This document shows positions 35,404 through 44,903 of a stretch of 64,000 nucleotides of DNA, piece by piece (position 1 is the first letter of the stretch; every line of letters starts with the position of its first letter). A program made the position numbers and the translations under genes. The DNA lies in assembly GCA_910577675.1 (NCBI GenBank), contig CAJTOR010000014.1, positions 1 to 64,000 of the forward strand. The letters run 5' to 3'. The DNA comes from an uncultured Lachnospiraceae bacterium. Its GTDB lineage: Bacteria; Bacillota; Clostridia; Lachnospirales; Lachnospiraceae. The notes below the pieces were generated by a model, which was not told where the DNA came from, did no database searches, and was given only the letters and a program-made list of their open reading frames with translations.

Positions 35404-37140
35404 ATGAATCCAAGGGCAAAAAAGTTTTTATCCTATTATAAACCTTATCGGAATGTGTTCTTTGCAGATATGCTCTGCGCTTTTGCGGTGGCGGCGATTT
35501 CGCTGATTCTGCCAATGATTGTGCGCTATATTACGAATACTGTGCTGGTCAATAACGGGATTAACGAAGCTATAGGGGAGATTGCAAAGCTTGCTGCAGT
35601 GATGGTTTTGCTGGCCATCCTGCAATTTTTCTGCAATTTTTTTATCAATTACCAGGGGCATATCATGGGAGCAAAGATGGAATATGATATGCGCAATGAT
35701 ATTTTTGACCATTACCAGAAGCTGTCCTTTAATTTTTATGACAACCAGAAAGTTGGACAGTTGATGACGCGCGTGACAAACGACTTGTTTGAGATAACGG
35801 AATTATGTCACCACGGACCTGAGGATATTGTAATCTCCATTATCAAGTTTGTTGGCGCGTTTATAATTCTATTGTCCGTCAACTTTAAATTGACGCTGCT
35901 TTTGTTTGCGGTGATCCCGCTGATGTTTGTTTTTGCCTATATTATGAAGGGGCGCATGAACCGGGCATTCCGCAAAAACAGGGAAAATATTGCGCAGATT
36001 AACGCGCAGATTGAGGATAATCTCTCCGGTATCCGCGTCGTGAAATCTTTTGCAAATGAGGAGTGCGAGAAACAGAAATTCAGGGAGGGGAACGGGGAGT
36101 TTGTAAAGAGTAAGAGCCACGCTTACTGGCAGATGGCAACATTCCATTCGGGGCTTTCCTTTTTCACAAGTATGATTAATGTTGTGGTCATTGTTGGCGG
36201 CGGGCTCCTGATTGCGGGAAATGGGCTTCAGGTAAGCGATCTGCTGACCTTTTTATTGTACGTTAATAATATTATTGAACCGGTAAATAAACTGATTAAT
36301 TTTACTGAACAGTTCCAGAATGGTGTGACGGGATTTTCACGTTTTATGGATATCCTTGAAATTGAACCGGATATCAAGGATCGTGAGGATGCCATGGAAC
36401 TTTCCTGTGTGAAGGGGGATATTAGATTTGAAAATGTGGCATTCCGCTATGAGGGAACGAGGGAGGATGTATTTGAACATATCAGCCTTTTAGTCCCGGC
36501 GGGCGGTTATGTGGCGCTTGTGGGTTCGTCCGGTGTGGGAAAGACAACGCTTTGCAGTCTGATTCCGCGTTTCTATGAGGTTTCAGAGGGGAGCGTATCC
36601 ATAGACGGCATTGATGTGCGCGATGTAACTCTTCGCTCGCTGCGCCGCAATATCGGGATTGTGCAGCAGGATGTTTATCTGTTTGCCGGTACGGTGGCGG
36701 ATAATATCCGCTATGGAAAGCTTGATGCAACGAGGGAGGAGATTGAGGCGGCAGCAAAAAGTGCAAATGCACATGAATTTATTATGGGGCTGCCGGACGG
36801 TTACGAAACTTATATCGGTCAGCGGGGCGTAAAACTCTCAGGCGGTCAAAAACAGAGGCTTAGCATTGCCCGGGTCTTCTTAAAAAATCCCCCAATCCTG
36901 ATTTTTGACGAGGCAACATCCGCGCTTGATAATGAGAGTGAGAAGGTGGTGCAGGAGTCCTTGGAAAAACTTGCGGCGGGGAGAACGACCTTTGTGATCG
37001 CACATCGGCTGACTACGATACGCAACGCGAAAGAGATCCTGGTGCTGACAGAAAATGGAATCTGTGAAAAAGGCACACATGCGCAGCTTATGGAAAAGGG
37101 CGGGCTGTATGCGTCGCTGTACCAGGTTGGGAAGGTATAA
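35404..37140 (+). CDS. ABC exporter half-transporter (MsbA/MdlB-like)
   Basis: The protein has 578 residues. An N-terminal permease of six membrane helices (about 15-310) is fused to an ATP-binding domain (about 340-578) with Walker A GSSGVGKTT, signature LSGGQKQRLSIAR, Walker B ILIFDEATSALD and the switch His in VIAHRLTTI. It works as a dimer and exports lipids, drugs or peptides. No peptidase C39 domain is present, so it does not itself process double-glycine leaders. It lies 317 bp from the divergent small-peptide gene and may export its product, though a general multidrug or lipid role is as likely. Confidence 0.93.
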   Translation: MNPRAKKFLSYYKPYRNVFFADMLCAFAVAAISLILPMIVRYITNTVLVNNGINEAIGEIAKLAAVMVLLAILQFFCNFFINYQGHIMGAKMEYDMRNDIFDHYQKLSFNFYDNQKVGQLMTRVTNDLFEITELCHHGPEDIVISIIKFVGAFIILLSVNFKLTLLLFAVIPLMFVFAYIMKGRMNRAFRKNRENIAQINAQIEDNLSGIRVVKSFANEECEKQKFREGNGEFVKSKSHAYWQMATFHSGLSFFTSMINVVVIVGGGLLIAGNGLQVSDLLTFLLYVNNIIEPVNKLINFTEQFQNGVTGFSRFMDILEIEPDIKDREDAMELSCVKGDIRFENVAFRYEGTREDVFEHISLLVPAGGYVALVGSSGVGKTTLCSLIPRFYEVSEGSVSIDGIDVRDVTLRSLRRNIGIVQQDVYLFAGTVADNIRYGKLDATREEIEAAAKSANAHEFIMGLPDGYETYIGQRGVKLSGGQKQRLSIARVFLKNPPILIFDEATSALDNESEKVVQESLEKLAAGRTTFVIAHRLTTIRNAKEILVLTENGICEKGTHAQLMEKGGLYASLYQVGKV

Positions 37141-37149
37141 TTGTAGGAC

Positions 37150-37192
37150 GGGGGATTAAAATGGCAATTTCGCTATGCCATTTTAATCCCCC
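37150..37192. repeat. Perfect 17-bp inverted repeat between convergent genes
   Basis: GGGGGATTAAAATGGCA (37150-37166) and TGCCATTTTAATCCCCC (37176-37192), 9-nt loop. It probably stops transcription of the convergent ABC and folC genes, although neither side has a clear T-run. Confidence 0.75.
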
Positions 37193-37238
37193 ATGTCGCT
37201 TTGGGCGGTACAAATAGAAATGAAAACGCTGTCCTATA

Positions 37239-38699
37239 TTAATTTTTTTTAAGCAGAAATTCCTTGATTATTCCAACCAGGTAGAGTGAGCCTGCACAGA
37301 GTAAAATAGAATCCATTGTATTTACTGCCCTGTCTGTTGCAGGGCTTTCTATATCCACCTTCACATCTTGCAGTCCGCGAAGAAAAGCTTCTTTCGGTGT
37401 CATGTAGGATATAACGGGTGCATCCGTATATCTCAGGAAAGTTTCCTTTAACTGTTCGGGCGCTATGGCGCGGGCACCTTCCACGGTCGTTACCAGATAG
37501 CGGCAGAAAAGACCGCTTTCACAAAGTTCCCTTATCATTTCGTCCGTATCCTTTTCTTTTACCGCGGTAAAAAGCAAAGTGACTTTTTTGCCCGCAGCAA
37601 TCGGGCTTAGTGAGGCGAGCAGCATACGGATACCATCGGCATTGTGTGCCCCATCCAGATAACAATTTGGCAGAATCTGTTCAAAACGACCTTCCCAGAC
37701 GGAGTTTGCGAGTGCATCTTTTAGTGTGGCGCGCAACCCCATATCCTCCGTCTTTGTTTGCTCTGTTTCTTTATTGGGACGCGGGGAAAGCAGGGCTATC
37801 CACAGGGCGGCAGTATAGGCGATTGCCGCGTTTTCCGCCTGGTAGGAGGCAGGACTGTTTACGGTTAGTATTTCGTGGATGCCATCCCTAAAAGTATCTG
37901 TAAAAGGGCTGCCCGGGTGGGTCAGGGGAAGGCAGTCTTTTTGGGGCAGGCAGAAAGAAAACCTGAGCCTTGCGGGATTTTTTATGTTGTCCGCATCTTC
38001 CATCATCAGCCGTTTGCAGTGATTTCGCCCAATTCCAATACATGGTGCCCCCATCTCTTTTGCTGTCTGTGCAATCACACTACGGACATCCGGCTCATCG
38101 GCACAGTAAATCAGCGGGACACCCTGTTTGATAATCCCCGCCTTTTCAGCCGCAATCTTAGAAATGGTGTCCCCGAGCAGTTCGGTATGGTCAAGGCTGA
38201 TGGAAGTGATAATACAAAGCATTGGATTTTTAAGGGCGTTTGTGGAGTCCAGCCGTCCGCCAAGTCCGGTTTCAACCACGACATAATCCACCGCCCGATC
38301 TTTGTACCAGCAAAGTGCAATCATTAATAGGTAATCAAAATAGGTAATGCCGGAATAACCCTGTTGCCCTAGCTGTTCTACCACCTTTTTTACTGTCAGG
38401 AAATAATTGTAAAAATTTTCCATACCTATCATTTCCCGGTCAATTTGGATGCGTTCGCGTAGATCAACCAGATGGGGCGATATAAAAAGCCCGGTTCGGT
38501 ATCCCTGTGCCGTAAGCATATCCGCAAGGAATGCGCAGACCGACCCCTTACCGTTCGTTCCCGCCACATGGATAATTTTAAGTCCCTGCTCCGGGTGATT
38601 AAGCGCCGCCAGAAGCTTTGTCGCATTTTCGATACCCGGGTGTTGACCGTACTTTCCTATATGGTCGATATATTCCACTGCCTCCCAATATGACTGCAT
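37239..38699 (-). CDS. folC: Folylpolyglutamate / dihydrofolate synthase
   Basis: The protein has 486 residues. A Mur-ligase-like ATP-binding motif HVAGTNGKGSVCAFLA lies near residue 45. ISPHLVDLRERIQI is the substrate loop, and VETGLGGRLDSTNAL and ISLDHTELLGDT are the catalytic region. The C-terminal domain begins about residue 340 (WEGRFEQI, LDGAHNADG). It adds glutamates to folates and may also make dihydrofolate. An insertion around residues 210-300 contains low-similarity sequence (PQKDCLPLTHPG) compared with typical FolC of ~430 residues. It follows htrA by 62 bp and is likely in its operon. Confidence 0.93.
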   Translation of the reverse strand: MQSYWEAVEYIDHIGKYGQHPGIENATKLLAALNHPEQGLKIIHVAGTNGKGSVCAFLADMLTAQGYRTGLFISPHLVDLRERIQIDREMIGMENFYNYFLTVKKVVEQLGQQGYSGITYFDYLLMIALCWYKDRAVDYVVVETGLGGRLDSTNALKNPMLCIITSISLDHTELLGDTISKIAAEKAGIIKQGVPLIYCADEPDVRSVIAQTAKEMGAPCIGIGRNHCKRLMMEDADNIKNPARLRFSFCLPQKDCLPLTHPGSPFTDTFRDGIHEILTVNSPASYQAENAAIAYTAALWIALLSPRPNKETEQTKTEDMGLRATLKDALANSVWEGRFEQILPNCYLDGAHNADGIRMLLASLSPIAAGKKVTLLFTAVKEKDTDEMIRELCESGLFCRYLVTTVEGARAIAPEQLKETFLRYTDAPVISYMTPKEAFLRGLQDVKVDIESPATDRAVNTMDSILLCAGSLYLVGIIKEFLLKKN

Positions 38700-38761
38700 G
38701 TCTTGCTGCCCCCTCTTTATCAGGATTGTTGTTTCTCCCGTAACCCTGTGGTTTGTGCGTG

Positions 38762-40381
38762 TTATTCAAAATCCGCCTTGCTCCCCAAAAGAACCGTAAC
38801 ATCGCGCTCCCTGTACTGCCCGTTTTCAAGGCGCGCAAGGGTAACGGTGATTTCCGTGCCGCTTCTGTGTGCTTTGACTTTTTCCTGCAATTGTGTCCTG
38901 GCTGTAACGGCGGAACCGTTGATTGCAGTAATAATATCGCCGGAAACGATACCAGCTTTATCCGCCGCGCCACCCTTTACAACATCGGCGATAAACACAC
39001 CGCGCGGGAAGCCGTAGAGTTTTGAAATTTCCTCCGTGATTTCCTGGTCGGAAAGATAGACACCGAGGTATCCCTGTTCTTCCTCCGTAAGGATTTCGCG
39101 ATCCATAAGTTCTTTTAAGATATCGATGGCATCGTTGATCGGGATGGCATAACCGATTCCCTCCACCTTGGTGCTTGAAAGCTTTGCGGAGTTGATACCG
39201 ATGACTTTGCCGTCAGTATTGATTAACGCCCCCCCGCTGTTGCCGGGATTGATGGCGGCATCCACCTGGAGCGCCGTGTATTTGGTCGATTTTCCTGTGG
39301 TTGAATCGGAAACAGTAATTTCGCGCTCCTTTGCGCTAAGGTATCCAACTGTGGTGGTCTGCCCGTAGCCTAATGCGTTTCCGATTGCAATTACCATCTG
39401 CCCGACCTGCGCCTTGTCCGAGTCGCCAAGCTCTGCGACCGCGATATCGGCAAGCGTTTCCGCAGAGAGCTCGGAGAGTGGTACGGATACAATAGCGAGG
39501 TCGGCAGCTTCCTCCGTGCCGCGCACAAATCCATCAGCCTGACTGCCGTTCTGGAATGTTACGGTTGTCGTGACAGCATCATCCACGACATGGTTGTTTG
39601 TGGCAATCAAAAGTTCCTTGTCGTTTTTACCTACGATAATACCGGAGCCGGCACCCTCGGAAGTACCCTCATAAAGATAGCCGAAAAAACTGGTGGTATT
39701 GCGGAATGTACATGAGATTGACACGAGGGACGGCATGGCTTCCCTTACGATAACCGAAACGTCCGACGTTGCAACGGATGTGCCGGAGGCAACGGTCGTG
39801 TGGGATAAAAGGGGAGTGCGGCCGGAACCATTGCCGTCCGGGGAATCTGATAAGGACGGTTTTGCTGACGGGTTTAAGCGGTAGTACAGCTCGTTAAAAC
39901 CGATAAAAGCCCCGGCGGCGACCCCGCCAAAAAGAGCTGCGGCAGCCAGCAGGGCGGTGCCGCGGCGCAAAAAGGAGCCGATACGGCTTTTCTTTTTGGA
40001 ATTTTGATTTGCGTTTTGTGGGGCGGGGATTTCATATGTGTACGCAGTTTCCGGGCGGACGACATGGGCGGATGGGGTTGTTATTGAAGGTGTGGGTACT
40101 TCTGACGGCTGTTCTGTGGCAGTTTCCTTAATGTCAGCAGCCATGTTTTCCAACACCGTTTTCGAAGCTTCACGCTTAGAAAAAAGTTCTATCCCGGAAA
40201 CACTGGCACTTACCGGGTCATCCTCCATTCTGTCTTCAGTATTACATGGATTTTGGTCTGTATCCGGAGCGCAGGATGATCCTGCAAGAAGTGTTGTATC
40301 CGCACTCTGTGCCTGCCCGCTCCCTGCCCGGTGCTCTTCCTCCGCCACAAAGCGATAATCATTTTCGTTCTCACCCGTCAT
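38762..40381 (-). CDS. Membrane-anchored HtrA/DegP-type serine protease with PDZ domain
   Basis: The protein has 539 residues from the ATG at 40379-40381, which follows GAAAGGAGC; the open frame upstream has no ribosome site. A long cytoplasmic, acidic N-terminus (about 1-130) precedes a membrane helix (about 135-160, ALLAAAALFGGVAAGAFIGF). The trypsin-like domain has His in ATNNHVVDDA, Asp in ADLAIVSV and Ser in NPGNSGGAL. A single PDZ domain (about 440-530, RGVFIADVVKGGAADKAGI) closes it. It handles misfolded proteins outside the membrane, as in B. subtilis HtrA. The -10 TATAAT at 40451-40456 (minus) may be its promoter. Confidence 0.92.
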   Translation of the reverse strand: MTGENENDYRFVAEEEHRAGSGQAQSADTTLLAGSSCAPDTDQNPCNTEDRMEDDPVSASVSGIELFSKREASKTVLENMAADIKETATEQPSEVPTPSITTPSAHVVRPETAYTYEIPAPQNANQNSKKKSRIGSFLRRGTALLAAAALFGGVAAGAFIGFNELYYRLNPSAKPSLSDSPDGNGSGRTPLLSHTTVASGTSVATSDVSVIVREAMPSLVSISCTFRNTTSFFGYLYEGTSEGAGSGIIVGKNDKELLIATNNHVVDDAVTTTVTFQNGSQADGFVRGTEEAADLAIVSVPLSELSAETLADIAVAELGDSDKAQVGQMVIAIGNALGYGQTTTVGYLSAKEREITVSDSTTGKSTKYTALQVDAAINPGNSGGALINTDGKVIGINSAKLSSTKVEGIGYAIPINDAIDILKELMDREILTEEEQGYLGVYLSDQEITEEISKLYGFPRGVFIADVVKGGAADKAGIVSGDIITAINGSAVTARTQLQEKVKAHRSGTEITVTLARLENGQYRERDVTVLLGSKADFE

Positions 40382-40540
40382 AATAATGCTCCTTTCTACT
40401 CCAAAATATATGGCATCAAACAAATTTTGCTTGCATATTGCGGGAATTTGATTATAATCATTTCCAGTGTACCAAAATATTGTGATGGAAATGTGAACGA
40501 ATTCCAACGCTTTCTTTAAAATTTCTTAATATTTTTTTAG

Positions 40541-40569
40541 TTGTGTTGTTTGGAAAAATCATGTATGCT
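40541..40569 (+). promoter_or_regulatory. Possible promoter of the sugar-phosphate transferase gene
   Basis: TTGTGT (40541-40546), 17-nt spacer, TATGCT (40564-40569); 69 nt before the start codon. Confidence 0.4.
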
Positions 40570-40637
40570 TAAAGTGTTGGGAATTGGTTCAGGGGTTTAT
40601 GTAAAAAATCGGAAATTACCGGGAAAGGGAACCTGTT

Positions 40638-42062
40638 TTGATAAAGGACAATCAAAAGTCGTTAAACCGGCTTCATATCATAATTGACGGAATCCTGATC
40701 GTTGTCGCCTTCGTGCTGTCGTACTGGCTGCGTTTCCATGTGCTGACGCGGTTTCCGGTATTTGCACTGTCGCAGGACGAGCGCTATTATTCGCTTGCAA
40801 AATATGCGCAGAACCTGTATTACCTCGTCCCGGCGTACCTGGTAATCTATGCCAACTGCGGTCTTTACCGGCCAAGGCGTGGTGGGGGGCGCGGTTTACT
40901 TGAATACTGGAATCTTTTTAAGGGAAATATCTTAGGCCTCCTCGTCTTTGCAACTGTTCTCTATGCAATCCATGAGAATGATATTTCGCGCGGACTCTTT
41001 GTAACTTTTGCAGTGCTGAACTTTATTTTCGGAGCAGGGTTCCGCTTTTGCCTTGGCCGTATCCTTCGGGCAGTCAGAAAGAGGGGCTTTAACCAGAAGC
41101 ATGTGCTGATTGTAGGTTACAGCCGCACGACGGAAGCCTACATCGACCGCATCCGCCAGAATCCTCAATGGGGGTACCATATTCACGGGATACTCGATGA
41201 CAATATGGAAGTCGGGACAATGTACAAGAAGGCAGTGGTTATCGGAAACTGCGATGAGCTCGGGAATATTCTTCAGGGAAATGATTTTGACGAGATTGTT
41301 GTGACCCTTGGAATCAATGAGTACAATAAGCTTGAGCGCCTGGTGGGGGTATGTGAAAAGTCGGGTGTCCACACGAAATTTATCCCGGATTACCGCAGTG
41401 TGATCCCGACTGTGGCAGTTATGGAGGATCTTGACGGGCTGCCTGCAATCAATATCCGCAATGTGCCGTTGAACAATGTTTTTAACAGCCTGTTAAAGCG
41501 TGCGTCCGACCTGGTACTGGCATCCATCGCACTGCTTATTTCCCTGATCCCCATGGTTATTATAGCCATCATTATAAAGTGCACCTCGAAAGGACCGATT
41601 ATTTTTTCGCAGGTGCGGGTCGGGCTGCACAACAGGGAGTTTAAGATGTACAAGTTCCGCTCGATGCAGGTTCAGAGTGAGGCAAAGGAAAAAAAGGCGT
41701 GGACGAAGGCAAATGATGCGCGCGTGACGGGTATCGGGAGGTTTATCCGCAGGACAAGCCTTGATGAACTCCCGCAGTTGATTAATATAATCAAGGGGGA
41801 TATGAGCCTGATTGGACCGCGCCCGGAGCGCCCGTATTTTGTGGAGAAATTCAGGGAGGAGGTTCCGCGCTATATGATTAAACATCAGGTGCGCCCGGGG
41901 CTCTCCGGCTGGGCGCAGGTCAACGGATACCGCGGTGATACCTCGATAAAAAAGCGGATTGAATATGACCTTTACTATATTGAAAACTGGTCGATCGGTC
42001 TTGATGTAAAGATATTGTTCCTGACCCTGTTTAAAGGGTTTATTAATAAAAATGCATACTAG
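40638..42062 (+). CDS. Polyprenyl-phosphate hexose-1-phosphate transferase (undecaprenyl-phosphate glucose phosphotransferase type)
   Basis: The protein has 474 residues. Four N-terminal helices (about 10-135) precede a CoA-binding-like/Rossmann domain (KHVLIVGYSRTTEAYIDRI near 155). A fifth helix at about 290 leads into the bacterial sugar transferase domain: KRASDLVLASIAL, RVGLHNREFKMYKFRSM, TSLDELPQLINIIKGDMSL and the IGPRPERP motif. It links glucose- or galactose-1-phosphate to undecaprenyl phosphate, the first step of exopolysaccharide or capsule synthesis. Unusually it stands alone; no polysaccharide cluster follows. The start is TTG after GGGAAAGGGA. Confidence 0.9.
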   Translation: MIKDNQKSLNRLHIIIDGILIVVAFVLSYWLRFHVLTRFPVFALSQDERYYSLAKYAQNLYYLVPAYLVIYANCGLYRPRRGGGRGLLEYWNLFKGNILGLLVFATVLYAIHENDISRGLFVTFAVLNFIFGAGFRFCLGRILRAVRKRGFNQKHVLIVGYSRTTEAYIDRIRQNPQWGYHIHGILDDNMEVGTMYKKAVVIGNCDELGNILQGNDFDEIVVTLGINEYNKLERLVGVCEKSGVHTKFIPDYRSVIPTVAVMEDLDGLPAINIRNVPLNNVFNSLLKRASDLVLASIALLISLIPMVIIAIIIKCTSKGPIIFSQVRVGLHNREFKMYKFRSMQVQSEAKEKKAWTKANDARVTGIGRFIRRTSLDELPQLINIIKGDMSLIGPRPERPYFVEKFREEVPRYMIKHQVRPGLSGWAQVNGYRGDTSIKKRIEYDLYYIENWSIGLDVKILFLTLFKGFINKNAY

Positions 42063-42119
42063 AATGAGATATGACCCAGGGCAAAAAAGAAATGGGGCGG
42101 AAAAAAAGGGGGGCTTATT

Positions 42120-43511
42120 ATGAGCGAGGAAGACAAAAATAACGACAAAAACCAGGATTACTGCTACCTGTGCCGCAGGACTGAAAAAGTGGCGGGGAAA
42201 CTTATCCAGCTGCCGCAGGGCATCCGCGTCTGCCAGGATTGTCTGCAAAAATCCATCAACCTGATTGACGGGGGAAATTACCCGTTTTTTGGCGGCATAA
42301 TGGATCCGACCATGTTTGCGGGCGGTATGCCCCCTGTGGGGAATATCCCGCCCATGGGAGGTAGGAGAGCTAAGGAGAAAGCGGAAAAGAAAGAGAAGGG
42401 CGAGGGGACGGGGGCAGCAGGGCAAATTCCTGTGGTGCCGGCACCCCACCGGATTAAAGCCCAGCTTGACGAGTATGTGATCGGGCAGGAACAGGCAAAA
42501 AAAGCAGTTGCGGTCGCGGTGTACAATCATTATAAGAGAATAAGGGATGATGCATCCGACGGGGTGGAAATCGAGAAATCCAATATTTTGATGCTTGGAC
42601 CGACCGGGAGCGGGAAAACATATCTGGTTCAGACACTCGCAAAGCTTTTGGATGTGCCGCTTGCAATCACGGATGCCACGTCGCTTACGGAAGCCGGCTA
42701 TATCGGGGATGATGTGGAGAGTGTCCTCTCGAAACTGCTTGCTGCGGCGGAGAATGATGTCTTGAGGGCGGAGAGGGGAATTGTTTTTATTGACGAGATC
42801 GACAAGATTGCAAAAAAGCGCAATACAAACAGCCGCGATGTGAGCGGGGAAGCTGTCCAGCAAGGGCTTCTTAAACTTTTGGAGGGCGCGGATGTGGAAG
42901 TGCCGGTCGGTGCAACCAGCAAGAATGCCATGGTGCCGATGACAACGATCAGCACGAGGAATATCCTTTTTATCTGCGGCGGGGCATTTTCAGGGCTTGA
43001 GAAAGTGATAAAGGAAAGGCTTAATAAGGCATCCACAATCGGTTTTTCCGGCGACCTTAGGGATAAGTACGATAATGAAAAGAATATTTTAAAATATGCA
43101 TCGGCGGAAGATTTGCGGGAATTTGGCATGATCCCCGAGTTTTTGGGTCGCCTGCCGGTGGTCTGTACGCTTGAGGATTTAAGCTGTGATATGCTGGTCC
43201 GCATTCTTACCCAGCCTAAAAATGCGATTATCCGGCAATACAAAAAGCTTTTTGCGATGGATGAGGTGGAGCTTAATTTTGAGCCGGAAGCGCTTGCGGT
43301 AATTGCGGAGCGCGCGCTTTTGAAAAAGACGGGCGCGAGGGCACTGCGCGCAATCCTTGAGGAATTTATGCTTGATATCATGTATGAAATCCCCAAGGAC
43401 GAAACAATCGGGCGCGTGACCATCACAAGGGATTATGTGGAGAAGAAAGGGGCTCCCGGGATTGAGCTGAGGCAGGGCAGTATCCGCGCACTGCCTCAAC
43501 AGCATGGATAA
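42120..43511 (+). CDS. clpX: ClpX-type AAA+ unfoldase
   Basis: The protein has 463 residues. An N-terminal C4 zinc finger (CYLC at 15-18 and CQDC near 39-42) is followed by an unusually long Gly/Pro/Met-rich linker (about 58-100, MPPVGNIPPMGG). The AAA module has QLDEYVIGQEQAKK, Walker A LGPTGSGKT, Walker B GIVFIDEIDKI, the sensor RNILFICGGAF and the IGF loop (STIGFSGD) that docks onto ClpP. It unfolds substrates for ClpP. Neither clpP nor tig is adjacent, the usual neighbours. This could be a second ClpX copy, though nothing in the sequence proves that. Short spacing of 57 bp to the previous gene. Confidence 0.92.
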   Translation: MSEEDKNNDKNQDYCYLCRRTEKVAGKLIQLPQGIRVCQDCLQKSINLIDGGNYPFFGGIMDPTMFAGGMPPVGNIPPMGGRRAKEKAEKKEKGEGTGAAGQIPVVPAPHRIKAQLDEYVIGQEQAKKAVAVAVYNHYKRIRDDASDGVEIEKSNILMLGPTGSGKTYLVQTLAKLLDVPLAITDATSLTEAGYIGDDVESVLSKLLAAAENDVLRAERGIVFIDEIDKIAKKRNTNSRDVSGEAVQQGLLKLLEGADVEVPVGATSKNAMVPMTTISTRNILFICGGAFSGLEKVIKERLNKASTIGFSGDLRDKYDNEKNILKYASAEDLREFGMIPEFLGRLPVVCTLEDLSCDMLVRILTQPKNAIIRQYKKLFAMDEVELNFEPEALAVIAERALLKKTGARALRAILEEFMLDIMYEIPKDETIGRVTITRDYVEKKGAPGIELRQGSIRALPQQHG

Positions 43512-43539
43512 TACCGGAAGGAAAGGAAGCAACAACCGA

Positions 43540-43568
43540 TGGAAAATTGCTTCGAAATCTGTTATACT
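43540..43568 (+). promoter_or_regulatory. Promoter of the C39-like protease gene
   Basis: TGGAAA (43540-43545), 17-nt spacer, TATACT (43563-43568); 35 nt before the ATG. Confidence 0.5.
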
Positions 43569-43602
43569 GCGGATAGCACAATGACAGAAGGAGGCAGGAT
43601 GC

Positions 43603-44823
43603 ATGAAAAAAAAGAAAAATCGCTTGACCAATATTATAAAATTGGAATTGATTTGTCTGATTGCCGTTACCATTTTTGTAGGTGGGCTTGTGAGGTGGTC
43701 AGAGAGCCGCAGCCGGGCGGATGGGAGCCAAAATACGAAACAGACAGCTTCCGGTACAGTTAAAGCGCAGGAGGGACCTATTTATACCGAACCATACGGG
43801 GAGGAAGAGGGGGGGAGCAAACCATCTTCCTTTCCGGGAGATACTTTGCCGCAAGGAGGGCAGGAGCCGGGCGGTATGACGGGAGAGTCCCCTGACGGCA
43901 GTGGGGGGCTTGTAAAAGGTGATGGGGAAACCGGAAGCCAAAATGGGCAGGGGGATGCCGCCCAGGAAACCGGGAATGGGGCAGAAGTAACACCGGCGCA
44001 GGATGTGACACCGGATATAGGAACACCTGTCCCGACAAAAGAAACAGATGTGCCAAAAAGCACACCGGAGCCGACTGCAACACCAAAGCCGACACCGACA
44101 CCAAAGCCACAAAACACTCCTACACCAAAACCGCAGAACACGCCGGCTGGAAAACCGACTGCAACACCGGCACCAACTGCAACGCCGACCTTGACACCGA
44201 CACCAACCGTCAAGCCGGATTATGCCGAGGGGATGGATGCGGATTTTATTGAATCACTTGGAACACCGCAGAGCGGGGAGCTTTTGGTAGCGGCAGGCGC
44301 TGTGGATACCATGTACTATATGCAGACGGACCCTAGATGGGGCAGCCTGATTTATGGCGGGGAGGATACAATCGCAAAATATGCGTGCGGACCGACCTCG
44401 ATGGCGATTGTTGTTTCGAGTCTTACAGATATAGGGATCGACCCGGTACAGATGTCCGGCTGGGCATTTAATAAGGGGTACTGGTATCCAAAGAGCGGTT
44501 CACTGCACTCGGTAGTGAACGGGACAGCAAAGGCTTTCGGGCTGAAATCAGAGGGCGTGGGCAATGATTCTGATACGCCGGAAAAAGTAAAAAAAGCCTT
44601 AAAAAACGGGGATATGGCAGTTGTGCTCATGGGCAAAGGGCATTTTACAAAGGGCGGGCATTTTATTGTGCTGCGCGGGATTACCGCCGAGGGGAAAATC
44701 CTTGTGGCGGACTGCAACAGCAGGGAGAATACCATGACGGAGTGGGATTTTGAAACCATACAGTCGGAGGCGAAGTGGGCTTCGGACGGCGGACCGTTCT
44801 GGATTATACGCAATCCAAACTAA
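43603..44823 (+). CDS. Membrane-anchored C39-like (papain-fold) peptidase with Pro/Thr linker
   Basis: The protein has 406 residues. Residues 1-10 are basic and ~11-30 form a membrane anchor. The 180-residue linker is first acidic and glycine-rich, then (about 150-205) a run of TPxPTPKP-type repeats that would span the cell wall. The catalytic domain (about 235-406) belongs to Peptidase_C39_2: Cys262 in YACGPTSMAI, His near 353 in KGGHFIVL and Asp in VADCNS. So it is an exposed cysteine protease or peptide hydrolase. AGGAGG precedes the ATG. It is a single-gene unit with promoter and terminator. The substrate is unknown. Confidence 0.85.
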   Translation: MKKKKNRLTNIIKLELICLIAVTIFVGGLVRWSESRSRADGSQNTKQTASGTVKAQEGPIYTEPYGEEEGGSKPSSFPGDTLPQGGQEPGGMTGESPDGSGGLVKGDGETGSQNGQGDAAQETGNGAEVTPAQDVTPDIGTPVPTKETDVPKSTPEPTATPKPTPTPKPQNTPTPKPQNTPAGKPTATPAPTATPTLTPTPTVKPDYAEGMDADFIESLGTPQSGELLVAAGAVDTMYYMQTDPRWGSLIYGGEDTIAKYACGPTSMAIVVSSLTDIGIDPVQMSGWAFNKGYWYPKSGSLHSVVNGTAKAFGLKSEGVGNDSDTPEKVKKALKNGDMAVVLMGKGHFTKGGHFIVLRGITAEGKILVADCNSRENTMTEWDFETIQSEAKWASDGGPFWIIRNPN

Positions 44824-44844
44824 TACATCTATGTGTTATGGCAC

Positions 44845-44879
44845 AAAACGGGTGGGGAGATTTCCCCGCCCGTTTTTTA
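44845..44879 (+). terminator. Terminator of the C39-like gene
   Basis: ACGGGTGGGGA (44848-44858) pairs with TTTCCCCGCCCGT (to 44873), followed by TTTTTT. Confidence 0.85.
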
Positions 44880-44903
44880 TGCACACGGACGCGGAGAGGA
44901 AAT

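Noticed and set aside
37150..37192. Mobile-element end
   Set aside because: The perfect inverted repeat lies between convergent genes and most simply stops transcription; no target duplication was seen.
41493..42863. 456-codon minus-strand frame over the sugar transferase and clpX
   Set aside because: It covers two clear plus-strand genes and resembles no protein.
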